Origin: Caulobacter sp. 602-2
GTDB taxonomy: Bacteria > Pseudomonadota > Alphaproteobacteria > Caulobacterales > Caulobacteraceae
DNA length: 64,000 nucleotides
Assembly: GCF_011043625.1 (NCBI RefSeq)
Contig: NZ_JAAKGT010000001.1
Location: 496,001-560,000 of the forward strand
Direction of reading: 5' to 3'
The position numbers and the translations under genes were made by a program. A model generated the notes under the pieces. The model searched no databases. It saw only the letters and a program-made list of their open reading frames with translations, and was not told the DNA's origin. Of the stretch, positions 53,138 to 62,398 are shown piece after piece (position 1 is the first letter of the stretch; each line of letters opens with the position of its first letter).

Positions 53138-55135
53138 TTACGCGAGGCTCCGCAGGGCTTCGGTGCGGGCGTCCTCGACACGGACGACCTCCTCGGCCGG
53201 AATGTAGTAGTCACGCTTGAAGTTGAAGGTGTGGATGATCGCCGAGGCCACGAGAGCCACGAACGAGATCACCGCCAGCCACCAGATCTGCCAGATCATC
53301 GCGAAGCCGACGACCACCGAGATCCCGGCCAGGACGACGCCCGCGCCGGTGTTCTTCGGCATGTGGATCGGGATGAACCCGGTCGTCGGACGCACGTAGC
53401 CGCGCTGCTTCATGTCGTGCCAGGCGTCGATCTCGTGGATCACCGGCGTGAACGCGAAGTTGTAGGCCGGCGGCGGCGACGAGGTCGACCATTCCAGCGT
53501 ACGGCCACCCCAGGGGTCGCCCGTCTTGTCGGCCAGTTGCTCGCGCTTCATGAAGCCGACGACCATCTGCATCACGAACGAGATGATGCCGAACAGGATC
53601 AGCACGGCGCCGAAGGCCGAGATCACGAACCAGATCTGCAGGCTGTGGTCTTCGAAGTGGCTGACGCGGCGCGTCACGCCCATCAGGCCCAGCACGTAGA
53701 GCGGCATGAAGGCGAAGAAGAAGCCGATCTGCCAGAACCAGAACGACAGCTTGCCCCAGAACGGGTCCAGCTTGAAGCCGAAGGCTTTCGGGAACCAGTA
53801 CACGATGCCGGCGAACATGCCGAACACCACGCCGCCGATGATCACGTTGTGGAAGTGGGCGATCAGGAACAGCGAGTTGTGCAGGACGAAGTCGGCGGGC
53901 GGAACGGCCAGCAGGACGCCGGTCATGCCGCCGATGACGAAGGTGACCATGAAGCCGACGGTCCACATCATCGGCACTTCGAAGCGGATGCGGCCGCGGT
54001 ACATCGTGAACAGCCAGTTGAAGATCTTCGCCCCCGTGGGGATCGAGATGATCATCGTCGTGATCCCGAAGAACGAGTTCACGCTGGCGCCCGAGCCCAT
54101 GGTGAAGAAGTGGTGCAGCCACACGATGTACGACAGGATCGTGATGACGACCGTGGCGTAGACCATCGAGCTGTAGCCGAACAGGCGCTTGCTGCAGAAG
54201 GTCGAGACGACTTCCGAGAACACGCCGAAGGCCGGCAGGACCAGGATGTAGACCTCGGGGTGACCCCAGATCCAGATGAGGTTCACGTACATCATCGGGT
54301 TGCCGCCGAAGTCGTTCGTGAAGAAGTTGGTGCCGAGGTAGCGGTCAGACGACAGCAGGGCCAGGACGGCGGTCAGGATCGGGAAGCTGGCGACGATCAG
54401 GACGTTGCTGCACAGCGAGGTCCAGGTGAACACCGGCATCTTCATCAGGCTCATGCCCGGGGCGCGCATCTTCACGATCGTGACGATCAGGTTGATGCCC
54501 GACAGGGTGGTGCCCACGCCCGCGATCTGCAGTGACCAGATGTAGTAGTCGACCCCTACGTCTGGACTGTACGCCAATCCGGACAGCGGCGGATAAGCCA
54601 GCCAGCCGGTGCGGGCGAACTCGCCGACGAACAGCGACAGCATCACCGTGATCGCGCCGCCGACCGTCATCCAGAAGCTGAAGTTGTTCAGGAACGGGAA
54701 GGCCACGTCGCGGGCGCCGATCTGCAGCGGCACGACGAGGTTCATCAGGCCGGTGATCAGCGGCATCGCCACGAAGAAGATCATGATCACGCCGTGGGCG
54801 GTGAAGACCTGGTCGTAGTGGTGCGGCGGCAGGTAGCCGGCCGCGTCGCCGAAGGCGATGGCCTGCTGGGCGCGCATCATCAGGGCGTCGGCGAAGCCGC
54901 GCAGCAGCATGATGATGGCCAGGATGATGTACATCACCCCGATCTTCTTGTGGTCGACGCTGGTCAGCCACTCACGCCACAGGTAGCCCCAGACCTTGAA
55001 GTAGGTCAGGGCGGCCAGGACGGTGATCCCACCCAGGGCGACGACACCGAAGGTGCCGATCAGGATGGGTTCGTGAAGAGGAATGGCGTCCCATGTGAGA
55101 CGGCCGAAGATCGTTTTTACGAGGTCCGGGGACAT
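53138..55135 (-). CDS. cyoB: Cytochrome o ubiquinol oxidase subunit I
   Basis: A 665-aa catalytic haem-copper oxidase subunit. Haem and copper ligands are visible: [25 protein letters not shown] (CuB His and cross-linked Tyr), the His pair in WLHHFFTMG, and HFHNVIIGG. It reduces oxygen to water with quinol electrons and pumps protons. Length is almost that of E. coli CyoB (663). Confidence 0.96.
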   Translation of the reverse strand: MSPDLVKTIFGRLTWDAIPLHEPILIGTFGVVALGGITVLAALTYFKVWGYLWREWLTSVDHKKIGVMYIILAIIMLLRGFADALMMRAQQAIAFGDAAGYLPPHHYDQVFTAHGVIMIFFVAMPLITGLMNLVVPLQIGARDVAFPFLNNFSFWMTVGGAITVMLSLFVGEFARTGWLAYPPLSGLAYSPDVGVDYYIWSLQIAGVGTTLSGINLIVTIVKMRAPGMSLMKMPVFTWTSLCSNVLIVASFPILTAVLALLSSDRYLGTNFFTNDFGGNPMMYVNLIWIWGHPEVYILVLPAFGVFSEVVSTFCSKRLFGYSSMVYATVVITILSYIVWLHHFFTMGSGASVNSFFGITTMIISIPTGAKIFNWLFTMYRGRIRFEVPMMWTVGFMVTFVIGGMTGVLLAVPPADFVLHNSLFLIAHFHNVIIGGVVFGMFAGIVYWFPKAFGFKLDPFWGKLSFWFWQIGFFFAFMPLYVLGLMGVTRRVSHFEDHSLQIWFVISAFGAVLILFGIISFVMQMVVGFMKREQLADKTGDPWGGRTLEWSTSSPPPAYNFAFTPVIHEIDAWHDMKQRGYVRPTTGFIPIHMPKNTGAGVVLAGISVVVGFAMIWQIWWLAVISFVALVASAIIHTFNFKRDYYIPAEEVVRVEDARTEALRSLA

Positions 55136-55154
55136 GAATGATCTCTAGGCTTGA

Positions 55155-56192
55155 TCAGCGCGCTTCGGCGGGCGCGGACTTGGGGGCGCAGAGCGCGGCG
55201 ATGAACGAGCGGATGCCGCCCTCCCCGCGCCGGGTCCGCTTGTCGTATTCGAGCGTGGTGACGTTGTAGACGCCGGCCATGCCCAGGCCGCCCGACTTGT
55301 CGATGGCCATCATGTCGTGCTGGCACATCTTGCCCGGCTCGACGCAGCGGTTGACCGCCTTGTCGAACAGGCCGGCCTCGACCGAGGCGAAGCGCTGGGG
55401 CGGAACCTTCTCGCTGGGCTTTTCGAGCACCAGGTAGCGGGTTCCATCGAGACGGTCGTTGCTCTTGCGGACCTCGGCGGCCCACTTGTCGAAGTCCGCA
55501 CGGTTCATGCCGTGGAACTTGAAGCGCATGTGCGAGAAGCCTTCGCCGCTGTAGTTGGCCGAGAAGCCGTCATAGACGCCCGGCTTGTTGATCACGGCGT
55601 GCAGCTTCGTGCGCATGCCCGGCATGGCGTAGATCTGGCCGGCCAGGGCGGGCACGTAGAACGAGTTCATCACCGACGAGGCGGTCAGGTCGAAGTCGAT
55701 CGGGGTGTCGACCGGCGCGGCCAGTTCGTTGACCGTGGCGATGCCCAGTTCCGGGTAGATGAACATCCACTTCCAGTCGAGCGCGACGACCTGCACCTTC
55801 AGCGGCTTGACGCCTTCGGCGGTGCGGCCCGGCGCCAGGCGGTCGAGCGGGCGATAGGGGTCTAGCAGGTGGGTGCTGGTCCAGGTCACGGCGCCCAGGA
55901 TCATGATGATCACCAGCGGGGCGGCCCAGATCACGATCTCGAGCTTGGTCGAGTGGTGCCAGTCGGGATCGTACTTGGCCGTCTTGTTCGACTGCCGGTA
56001 CTTCCAGGCGAAGAACAGGGTGAGGAAGATCACCGGCACGATGATGATCAGCATCAACACGGTGGACAGGATGATCAGGTCGCGCTGCTGCGCGGCGATA
56101 TCACCCGACGGATTCATCACCACCCAGTCGCAGCCGCTCAGCAGGAGCAGCACGGGCAACAGGGCGAGCTTCTTCAAGGAACTCGGTGTCAT
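55155..56192 (-). CDS. cyoA: Cytochrome o ubiquinol oxidase subunit II
   Basis: A 345-aa subunit with lipoprotein signal MTPSSLKKLALLPVLLLLSGC, two membrane helices, and a periplasmic cupredoxin fold (VVALDWKWMFIYPELGIATVNE). It has no CuA cysteine pair, as expected for a quinol and not a cytochrome c oxidase. First gene of the cyoABCD-surf1-regB-regA operon. Confidence 0.95.
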   Translation of the reverse strand: MTPSSLKKLALLPVLLLLSGCDWVVMNPSGDIAAQQRDLIILSTVLMLIIIVPVIFLTLFFAWKYRQSNKTAKYDPDWHHSTKLEIVIWAAPLVIIMILGAVTWTSTHLLDPYRPLDRLAPGRTAEGVKPLKVQVVALDWKWMFIYPELGIATVNELAAPVDTPIDFDLTASSVMNSFYVPALAGQIYAMPGMRTKLHAVINKPGVYDGFSANYSGEGFSHMRFKFHGMNRADFDKWAAEVRKSNDRLDGTRYLVLEKPSEKVPPQRFASVEAGLFDKAVNRCVEPGKMCQHDMMAIDKSGGLGMAGVYNVTTLEYDKRTRRGEGGIRSFIAALCAPKSAPAEAR

Positions 56193-56434
56193 GAGGGACC
56201 TGGACTACGGACGTTGGCGGCGCCGTTAAGCCAGTCCGCCAGTGCGTGACATTGGACCATTTGTCCTAGGGGCAGCCTTATCACACGAAGCCGTGTTCTC
56301 CGAGCGGAGCCGAAGAGGCCTCAAGACGTTTGCCAGAAAGGGCAAGTTGGTCTCATGCTCGGACTCAAGACCGTCGAAAAGGCGGCTTGAAAAGAGTTTG
56401 GGACGAAAACAACAGGAACAAGGCGCGTAGCTGC

Positions 56435-57784
56435 ATGAACCAGGATTTCGCAATTCCGACGTCATCGGGCCTAGAGCGCGACGCACGGCGATTGCATGCC
56501 GATCACAAGGGGGTGCGCCCCGGCGAGATCGCCATCGGCGTGATCATCGGCCGGACCTCGGAATTCTTCGACTTTTTCGTCTACGCCATCGCCTCGGTGC
56601 TGGTGTTCCCGCAGCTCTTCTTCCCCTTCGTCGACCGGTTGACGGGGGTGCTGTGCTCCTTCGCCATCTTTTCGCTGGCCTTCGTGGCGCGGCCCATCGG
56701 CTCGGCGATCTTCGGGGCGATCGACCGCAACTACGGTCGCGGCGTGAAGTTGACCATCGCCCTCTTCCTGCTGGGCGGCTCGACCGCCGCCATCAGCTTC
56801 CTGCCGGGCTACGCCACCGCCGGCGCGGCGGCGATCTGGGCCCTGGCGGCCTTCCGCATCGGCCAGGGCCTGGCGCTGGCCGGCGCCTGGGACGGCATGG
56901 CCTCGCTGCTGGCGCTGAACGCGCCCGAGAAGAAGCGCGGCTGGTACGCGATGATCCCGCAGCTGGGAGCGCCCTTCGGCTTCATGCTGGCCAGCGGGCT
57001 GTTCGCCTATTTCGTCGCCAGCTTGAGCTCGGGGGACTTCCTCGACTGGGGCTGGCGCTATCCGTTCTTCGCGGCCTTCGCCATCAACGTGGTGGCCCTG
57101 TTCGCCCGCCTGCGCATCGTCGCCACGGAAGAGTTCGGCAAGCTGTTCGAGAAGGGCCAGCTCAGCCCCGTGCCGATCACCAGCCTGCTGAAGGCCCAGG
57201 GCGGCAACGTGCTGATCGGCGCCTTCGCGCCGCTGGCCACCTTCGCCATGTTCCACCTGGTCACCGTCTTCCCGCTGTCCTGGGTCAGCCTGCATGACGA
57301 CGGCGGCGAGGCGCTGAACTTCCTGCGCATCGAGCTGGCCGGCGCCCTGGTCGGGGTGGTCGGGATCATGGCCTCCGGCTGGATTGCCGACCGCATCAGC
57401 CGCCAGAACCAGCTGGCCCTGTCGGCCGTGCTGATCGGCGTGTTCAGCCTGGCCGCACCGTGGCTGCTCGACGCCGGCAGCGTGGGCCAGACGGTCTATG
57501 TCGTGGCGGGCTTCGCGATCCTGGGCCTGTCGTTCGGCCAGGCCTCGGGCGCGGTCAGCTCGGGCTTCCTGCGCCACTACCGCTACACCGGCTCGGCCGT
57601 GGTCTCCGACCTGTCCTGGCTGGTCGGCGCGGGCTTCGCGCCGCTGGCCGCCCTGGCGCTGGCCAGCTACTGGGGCCTGCCCGCCATCGGCCTCTACCTG
57701 GCCTCGGGCGCGGTGGCCACGCTGGTCGCGCTGAGCCTCGACCGCCGTCGCCGCATTCGCGCCAAGGCCAAGGCCGGCGCCTGA
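56435..57784 (+). CDS. MFS transporter, metabolite:H+ symporter type
   Basis: A 449-aa transporter with twelve helices. The motif GRTSEFFDFFVYAIASVL in helix 1 and RPIGSAIFGAIDRNYGRG (loop 2-3 MFS signature) place it in the sugar/metabolite:proton symporter group that carries organic acids or osmolytes. The ATG at 56435 follows a 242-base gap from cyoA on the opposite strand. Substrate cannot be set. Confidence 0.9.
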   Translation: MNQDFAIPTSSGLERDARRLHADHKGVRPGEIAIGVIIGRTSEFFDFFVYAIASVLVFPQLFFPFVDRLTGVLCSFAIFSLAFVARPIGSAIFGAIDRNYGRGVKLTIALFLLGGSTAAISFLPGYATAGAAAIWALAAFRIGQGLALAGAWDGMASLLALNAPEKKRGWYAMIPQLGAPFGFMLASGLFAYFVASLSSGDFLDWGWRYPFFAAFAINVVALFARLRIVATEEFGKLFEKGQLSPVPITSLLKAQGGNVLIGAFAPLATFAMFHLVTVFPLSWVSLHDDGGEALNFLRIELAGALVGVVGIMASGWIADRISRQNQLALSAVLIGVFSLAAPWLLDAGSVGQTVYVVAGFAILGLSFGQASGAVSSGFLRHYRYTGSAVVSDLSWLVGAGFAPLAALALASYWGLPAIGLYLASGAVATLVALSLDRRRRIRAKAKAGA

Positions 57785-57809
57785 TCGAAGGGTTCTGCCC
57801 GCGTCGCCC

Positions 57810-58256
57810 TCAGGCGACGCGGGTCCAGACCTGGGTCTTGCAGAGGAAGTTGCCGAGCACGCAGCCCTTGGCCCGCAGCTTGCCGGCGTCCAGCACCAGC
57901 ACACGGCCTGAGAACGTCATGTTGACGTCCGGCGCGAAGACCTTGCCGCGCCACTCGCCCTTTTCGCTGGGCGTGAAGTCTCTCAAAAGCTGACGTCCTA
58001 GAAGCTCGCCGCCCGAGCCCTTGCGCGCGTCCGTCCGCGCCTCGTCGTTGGCCCACACCACATAGCCGCAGACCTCCGGCCCGCAGGGCTTGATCTCGAC
58101 GTGGACGCTGCCCTTGGGATTGCGCCAGACGCCGTAGATGCCGTCCGTGGCGGGCGGCGGCTGCACCTGGGCCGAGGCGGCCAGAACCGACAGCGCCAGG
58201 CCCGCTACGCCCAATCCGGCCCTCGTCGCCCAGGTTCGGCTCTTCGCCCGCGCCAT
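57810..58256 (-). CDS. DUF2147 domain-containing exported protein
   Basis: A 148-aa protein with a signal peptide (GLGVAGLALSVLAASAQ) and the DUF2147 lipocalin-like core: GVWRNPKGSVHVEIKPCGPEVCGYVVWA, then FTPSEKGEWRGKVFAPDVN, then CVLGNFLCKTQVWTR. Periplasmic; function unknown in the family. Paired cysteines may form disulphides. Confidence 0.85.
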   Translation of the reverse strand: MARAKSRTWATRAGLGVAGLALSVLAASAQVQPPPATDGIYGVWRNPKGSVHVEIKPCGPEVCGYVVWANDEARTDARKGSGGELLGRQLLRDFTPSEKGEWRGKVFAPDVNMTFSGRVLVLDAGKLRAKGCVLGNFLCKTQVWTRVA

Positions 58257-58369
58257 GACGTGTCCCCCTTCGAAAGGGCTCGCTGCCCTCTTCGCCCGCG
58301 GACGGTCTGTCGGACGCGCCTCCGCGTCAAGCGCTCAGCCACCGGCCGGGCCGGGGCGATCGCGAGGCA

Positions 58370-58414
58370 AGCCGAAAAAAGAAACGCCGGGAGCCCGTGG
58401 GGAGGCTCCCGGCG
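58370..58414 (-). terminator. Rho-independent terminator after the small exported protein gene
   Basis: On the minus strand an 11-bp perfect GC stem (58385-58395 with 58404-58414, 8-base loop) is followed by TTTCTTTTTT at about 58375-58384. It is about 45 bases past the stop. Confidence 0.85.
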
Positions 58415-58459
58415 AGACGAGGGGGGAAAGGATCAGGATCCCATTCCGCCGTCGACGCC

Positions 58460-58966
58460 TTACGGCGTGACGGTGAGGTTCGGGCTGCTGACCAGGGTGC
58501 CGGTGATGTAGCAGGTGCTCGGCGAGCCCGGGATGCTGTGGTTGGAGAAGCTCACGCTGCTCGGCTGGACCGTCGGGGTGGTGGTGGGGTTGGTCCAGGT
58601 GGTGGCGACCACGCCCGAGCAGTTGCCCAGGATCGAGTTGGCGCCGATGCCCGAGATCGAGATCCCGGTGCCGCCGGTCAGGGTGACGGCCCAGGGGAAG
58701 CTGCTGGGCGAAACCAGCCAGCCGCACTGCCAGTCGCCCGGAGCGAACGAGCCGCTCGTGATCGAGGCGCCGGTGCCGCCGAGGTTGGTCGTGCCGCTCA
58801 GCGAGACCGCGCAGTTGACGGTGGTCGACTGGCTGAGCTGCAGCGTGCCGCTCAGGGTGAAGCCGGTGTTGGCCGGCGAGATGGTCTGGGCCTGGGCCGA
58901 GCCCACGCCGGCGAAACCAGCGGCGGCCAGGACGGCGGCGGCGAGAACAGAAGCGCTCTTCAACAT
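58460..58966 (-). CDS. Small secreted Ser/Thr/Gly-rich protein, possibly PraB-like
   Basis: A 168-aa protein with a clear Sec signal (MLKSASVLAAAVLAAAGFAG...AQAQ). The mature part is Thr/Ser/Gly-rich with three to four cysteines and repeated beta-strand pattern (FTLSGTLQLSQSTTVNCAVS). It resembles the PraB/alkane oxidation activator group of small surface proteins, a tentative call from memory. The ATG at 58966 has AGGAGGAG seven bases upstream, a strong ribosome-binding site suggesting high expression. Confidence 0.8.
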   Translation of the reverse strand: MLKSASVLAAAVLAAAGFAGVGSAQAQTISPANTGFTLSGTLQLSQSTTVNCAVSLSGTTNLGGTGASITSGSFAPGDWQCGWLVSPSSFPWAVTLTGGTGISISGIGANSILGNCSGVVATTWTNPTTTPTVQPSSVSFSNHSIPGSPSTCYITGTLVSSPNLTVTP

Positions 58967-59122
58967 GACGTCTCCTCCTACGATTATTTTGTGCAACCCC
59001 TCATTGGAGGTCGAGCTACATGCAACTATCAATCGTGTAAGGAGTCAAACCAAAAATACATAAAATTCAATGCGTTATGGTGAAAAGACGACAACGCGCG
59101 CCGCGCTCCGGAGGAGGCGGCG

Positions 59123-59156
59123 AAAAGGTCGCCGCCCCGGTTTTCCGAGGCGGCGA
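59123..59156 (-). terminator. Terminator hairpin after the TonB receptor gene
   Basis: TCGCCGCC at 59129-59136 pairs with GGCGGCGA at 59149-59156 and is followed on the minus strand by CCTTTTC. It lies 16 bases past the receptor stop. Confidence 0.6.
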
Positions 59157-59171
59157 GTCACCGAGATCGCG

Positions 59172-62126
59172 CTAGAAGCGCTTGGAGACGCTGACCGCGA
59201 CGAGGCGCGGATCGAGCGTGAAGACGTTGGTGGTCAGGCCCGTGTCGTCGCTGTTGGTGAAGGCGTCGGTGATCGGCGTCTTGTCGAACAGGTTCTTGAC
59301 GTAGGCCTGGATGACGAGGCCGTCGGCGGGACGCTCGAGCGTGGCCGAGATGTTGACGTTGTCCCACGACTTCAGGCGGTCGTAGGTGGTGTTGTAGACC
59401 CGGGCGTAGCTTTCGCCCTGGTAGTAGTAGTCGCCGCGCAGGGTCAGGGCCCAGTCGTCGCGGTGGAAGGTGTACTGGGCGCCGATGTTGGCGGTCCAGT
59501 TGGGGGCGTTGGGCAGTTCGTTGCCGCTCAGGTCGGCCTCGAAGCCGCGGCCGCCGTTCGGCGCTTCCGTCAGCGGGTCGTAGGTGAAGCCGTACAGCCT
59601 CCAGAACGGCGCGATCGAGCTGAAGTTCGGGTTGAACGTGCCGGTCCGCAGCGAGCCGCCGCACAGCGCCTGCAGGGCGATCGCGGTCTGCTCGGCCGGG
59701 AACGGCCGCGACAGGATCGTCTGCACGTGCCGGGTCGGCGCGATGCAGTTCGACGGAACCTGCAGCCAGGGACGCAGCACGGTCCACTCGCTGTTGCCCT
59801 GGGTGCGGTTCATCACGTCGATGGACCCCTCCCCGTCGTCGATCTTGGTGTTCAGGTAGCCGAGGTTGGCGTCGACGCGGAAATTGCGGTTCGGTCGGAA
59901 CACCGCCTCGAGCTCGACGCCCCAGGTGCGGGAGTCGAAGTTCTCGTTCAGCGAGATCCGGTCGACGATCTGCGAGACCTGGTAGTCCTTGTAGTCGTAG
60001 TAGAAGGCCGTCGCGTTCAGCCGCAGCTTGCCGCCGGCCAGGGTGTTCTTGGCGCCGATCTCGAAGGCGTTGACGTACTCGGGATCGAAGGTCTCGGGCA
60101 GCGGCTGGTACTGGATGACGGTCGGGTTGATGTCGACCCGCGGCGGGTTGGCGCCGCCGCCCTTGTAGCCGCGCGAGAACGAGGCGTAGACCATGGTCTC
60201 GTCGGTGAAGCTGACGGTCGGCTTCCAGTCGACCACCAGGCGGCCGGTGAGCGCGTCCCATTGCTGGTCGATGTCCGGCAGGGCCGGATAGCCGCGGCTG
60301 ACATAGCCGCCCGACAGCGGACCCGGATTGCCGCGGTCGCCGCCCAGCAGCAGCTGGCTCGGATAGGGCGTGCTGACCTTGCGGTCGTCGGTGTAGCGCA
60401 GGCCCGCGGTCACGCGCCATTGCGGCGTCAGGTCGTAATAGGCCTCGCCGAACACGCCCCACGAACGGGTGTGGATCTGGTTCTTGCTGCGGAAGTAGTT
60501 GTGGCCGTCGCCCTCGAGCTGGTTCAGCGGCGAGTAGTCGACGTACACGCATTCCTTGGTCGTCTGCGGCGTGCAGCGCTCGGTCGGGCGCAGGATGTTG
60601 GGCGCCTGCCCGGGGATGTAGTTGTAGTAGTACTCGGCCAGGAACGTGAACACGTTGTTGAAGACGAAATAGTCGTCGTTCGACTTGAAGTCGATGTAGT
60701 TGGCGCCGAGGCTGAAGTTGAAGCGGCCGTCATAGCTCGACTGCAGGCGCAGTTCCTGTGTCCACTGACGGTTGTCGGACCGCGACAAGTCGGCCGAGAC
60801 CATCCGGTTGGAACGGCCAAGCTGCGGATCGGTGTAGTATCCGCCCGGCGTTGGTGTGGTCGCGTTGATGTACGGCTGGTTCAGCAGGTTGAACAGGCCG
60901 TCCGAGTTGCTGAAGATCGGGTTCGAGACGAAGCGGTTGTAGTCCTGGGACGAGTAGTAGTCGTCCTTGGCGTAGGCCGTCTGCGAGATGAGCTTCAGGT
61001 TGTCGTTCAGGTCGAATTCCATGTTGAACTGCAAGACGTCGTTCTTCACCCGGAAGATCGGGTCATAGCTGGTGGCGATCTCGCGCAGGTCGCGCGACTG
61101 GGTCAGGCCGGCATAGGGGTCGGTGCCCAGCGGGATGGCCGAGACGTTCTGGCCCGCCGCGTTGCGGCCGTACGAGAACGAGGCCAGGAAGATGTGGGCG
61201 AAGGCGCCGCCGTTGGGCACGCCATAGGCCGCGTCGTCATAGAGCGACCCGGGCAGGCAGCCCTGGCTGAGGCGGTTGCGAAGGATCGAGTTGGTCACGG
61301 CCACCGTGCCGATCTGGGTGGGGCCAGGATCGGTGGTGCACAACTGCTTGCCGGTGCGCGAGCGCTGGTCGTCTTCCTCGAAGTGCTCCCAGATGAAGTT
61401 GGTGCGGAAGCGGCTGGTCGGCTCCCACGCGGCCGACAGGCGCGTGGACCACAGGTCGCGGTTGTTGACCTTGGTGTCGTTGAAGCTGTTGTAGTCGAAG
61501 CCGTCGCGCTGGGTGGCCGAACCGGCCAGGCGCAGGGCGAAGGTCTCGCCCACCGGCACGTTGATCACGCCCTGCATCCGGCGGCTGTCGTAGTTGCCGA
61601 CCTCGCCCTTGATGAAGCCCTCGAATTCCCGGCCCGGCAGGTTCGGGATCATGTTGACCACGCCGCCCGTGGCGTTGCGGCCGTACAGCGTGCCCTGGGG
61701 CCCGCGCAGCACTTCCACGCGCTGCACGTCCAGGTACTCCTGTTCGAACAGGCGGTTGCGGATCAGCGGCGTGGAGTTGAAGCTGACGGCCACGGCGGGG
61801 TCGCTGCTGGCCGAAATCGCCTTGGTCCCGACCCCGCGGATCGAGAAGTTGTACATGCTGAAGTTGGCCTTCGAGAACGACACGTTGGGCACGGCCCGCA
61901 TCAGTTCTGAACCACCCTCGATCTTCAGTTCGTTCAGGCTTTCGGAAGACAGGGCCGAAACCGCGATCGGCACGTCCTGGATCGATTCCGAACGCTTCTG
62001 GGCCGTGACGATGATGTCTTCGACTTGCGTCACTTCCTGCGCGAAGGCCTGGCCCGCCCCGGCGGCGAGCGCGAAAATCGACGCGGTGACAGCCAGACGC
62101 GCGCGTGCGCGGGCTGATGAAGCCAT
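59172..62126 (-). CDS. TonB-dependent receptor
   Basis: A 984-aa outer membrane receptor for energised uptake. Signal peptide at 1-29 (AGAGQAFAQ). TonB-box-like EDIIVTAQKR at about 36-45. The plug spans 50-160, with DVPIAVSAL and LRGPQGTLYGRNATGGVVNMI. The long beta-barrel ends SVSKRF with terminal Phe. Such receptors of sphingomonad/caulobacter type carry aromatic or sterol-like compounds, sugars or siderophores. The divergent FAD-binding dehydrogenase suggests an organic carbon substrate, which is inference. Confidence 0.94.
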   Translation of the reverse strand: MASSARARARLAVTASIFALAAGAGQAFAQEVTQVEDIIVTAQKRSESIQDVPIAVSALSSESLNELKIEGGSELMRAVPNVSFSKANFSMYNFSIRGVGTKAISASSDPAVAVSFNSTPLIRNRLFEQEYLDVQRVEVLRGPQGTLYGRNATGGVVNMIPNLPGREFEGFIKGEVGNYDSRRMQGVINVPVGETFALRLAGSATQRDGFDYNSFNDTKVNNRDLWSTRLSAAWEPTSRFRTNFIWEHFEEDDQRSRTGKQLCTTDPGPTQIGTVAVTNSILRNRLSQGCLPGSLYDDAAYGVPNGGAFAHIFLASFSYGRNAAGQNVSAIPLGTDPYAGLTQSRDLREIATSYDPIFRVKNDVLQFNMEFDLNDNLKLISQTAYAKDDYYSSQDYNRFVSNPIFSNSDGLFNLLNQPYINATTPTPGGYYTDPQLGRSNRMVSADLSRSDNRQWTQELRLQSSYDGRFNFSLGANYIDFKSNDDYFVFNNVFTFLAEYYYNYIPGQAPNILRPTERCTPQTTKECVYVDYSPLNQLEGDGHNYFRSKNQIHTRSWGVFGEAYYDLTPQWRVTAGLRYTDDRKVSTPYPSQLLLGGDRGNPGPLSGGYVSRGYPALPDIDQQWDALTGRLVVDWKPTVSFTDETMVYASFSRGYKGGGANPPRVDINPTVIQYQPLPETFDPEYVNAFEIGAKNTLAGGKLRLNATAFYYDYKDYQVSQIVDRISLNENFDSRTWGVELEAVFRPNRNFRVDANLGYLNTKIDDGEGSIDVMNRTQGNSEWTVLRPWLQVPSNCIAPTRHVQTILSRPFPAEQTAIALQALCGGSLRTGTFNPNFSSIAPFWRLYGFTYDPLTEAPNGGRGFEADLSGNELPNAPNWTANIGAQYTFHRDDWALTLRGDYYYQGESYARVYNTTYDRLKSWDNVNISATLERPADGLVIQAYVKNLFDKTPITDAFTNSDDTGLTTNVFTLDPRLVAVSVSKRF

Positions 62127-62398
62127 GCCCTATCCTCCCCTACCTCGGCCCAGCTCTCCGTCCAGGCCGATGAACGTTTCCCCCGCCCCAAATCAATCTC
62201 CGACGGCATTGGCGGATCCGCCGACGGTTGGGTTGTACGATCTACCTATTCACTAGCATGTCAATACATTACTTACACCGATGTTCAGTTCCCTGACGTA
62301 AGCTCCGTACGGCTACCTAGGGCCCCTGCCTGACGTGGAATTAATATTTACATCGCTGTAAAAACGGACAATGTCTGCGCCGCACGGGAGGGCAAGGA

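Noticed and set aside
59070..61910. A 946-codon frame antisense to the TonB receptor
   Set aside because: Arg/Val/Gly-rich mirror frame caused by codon bias. The opposite strand encodes a full receptor with signal peptide, plug and barrel.
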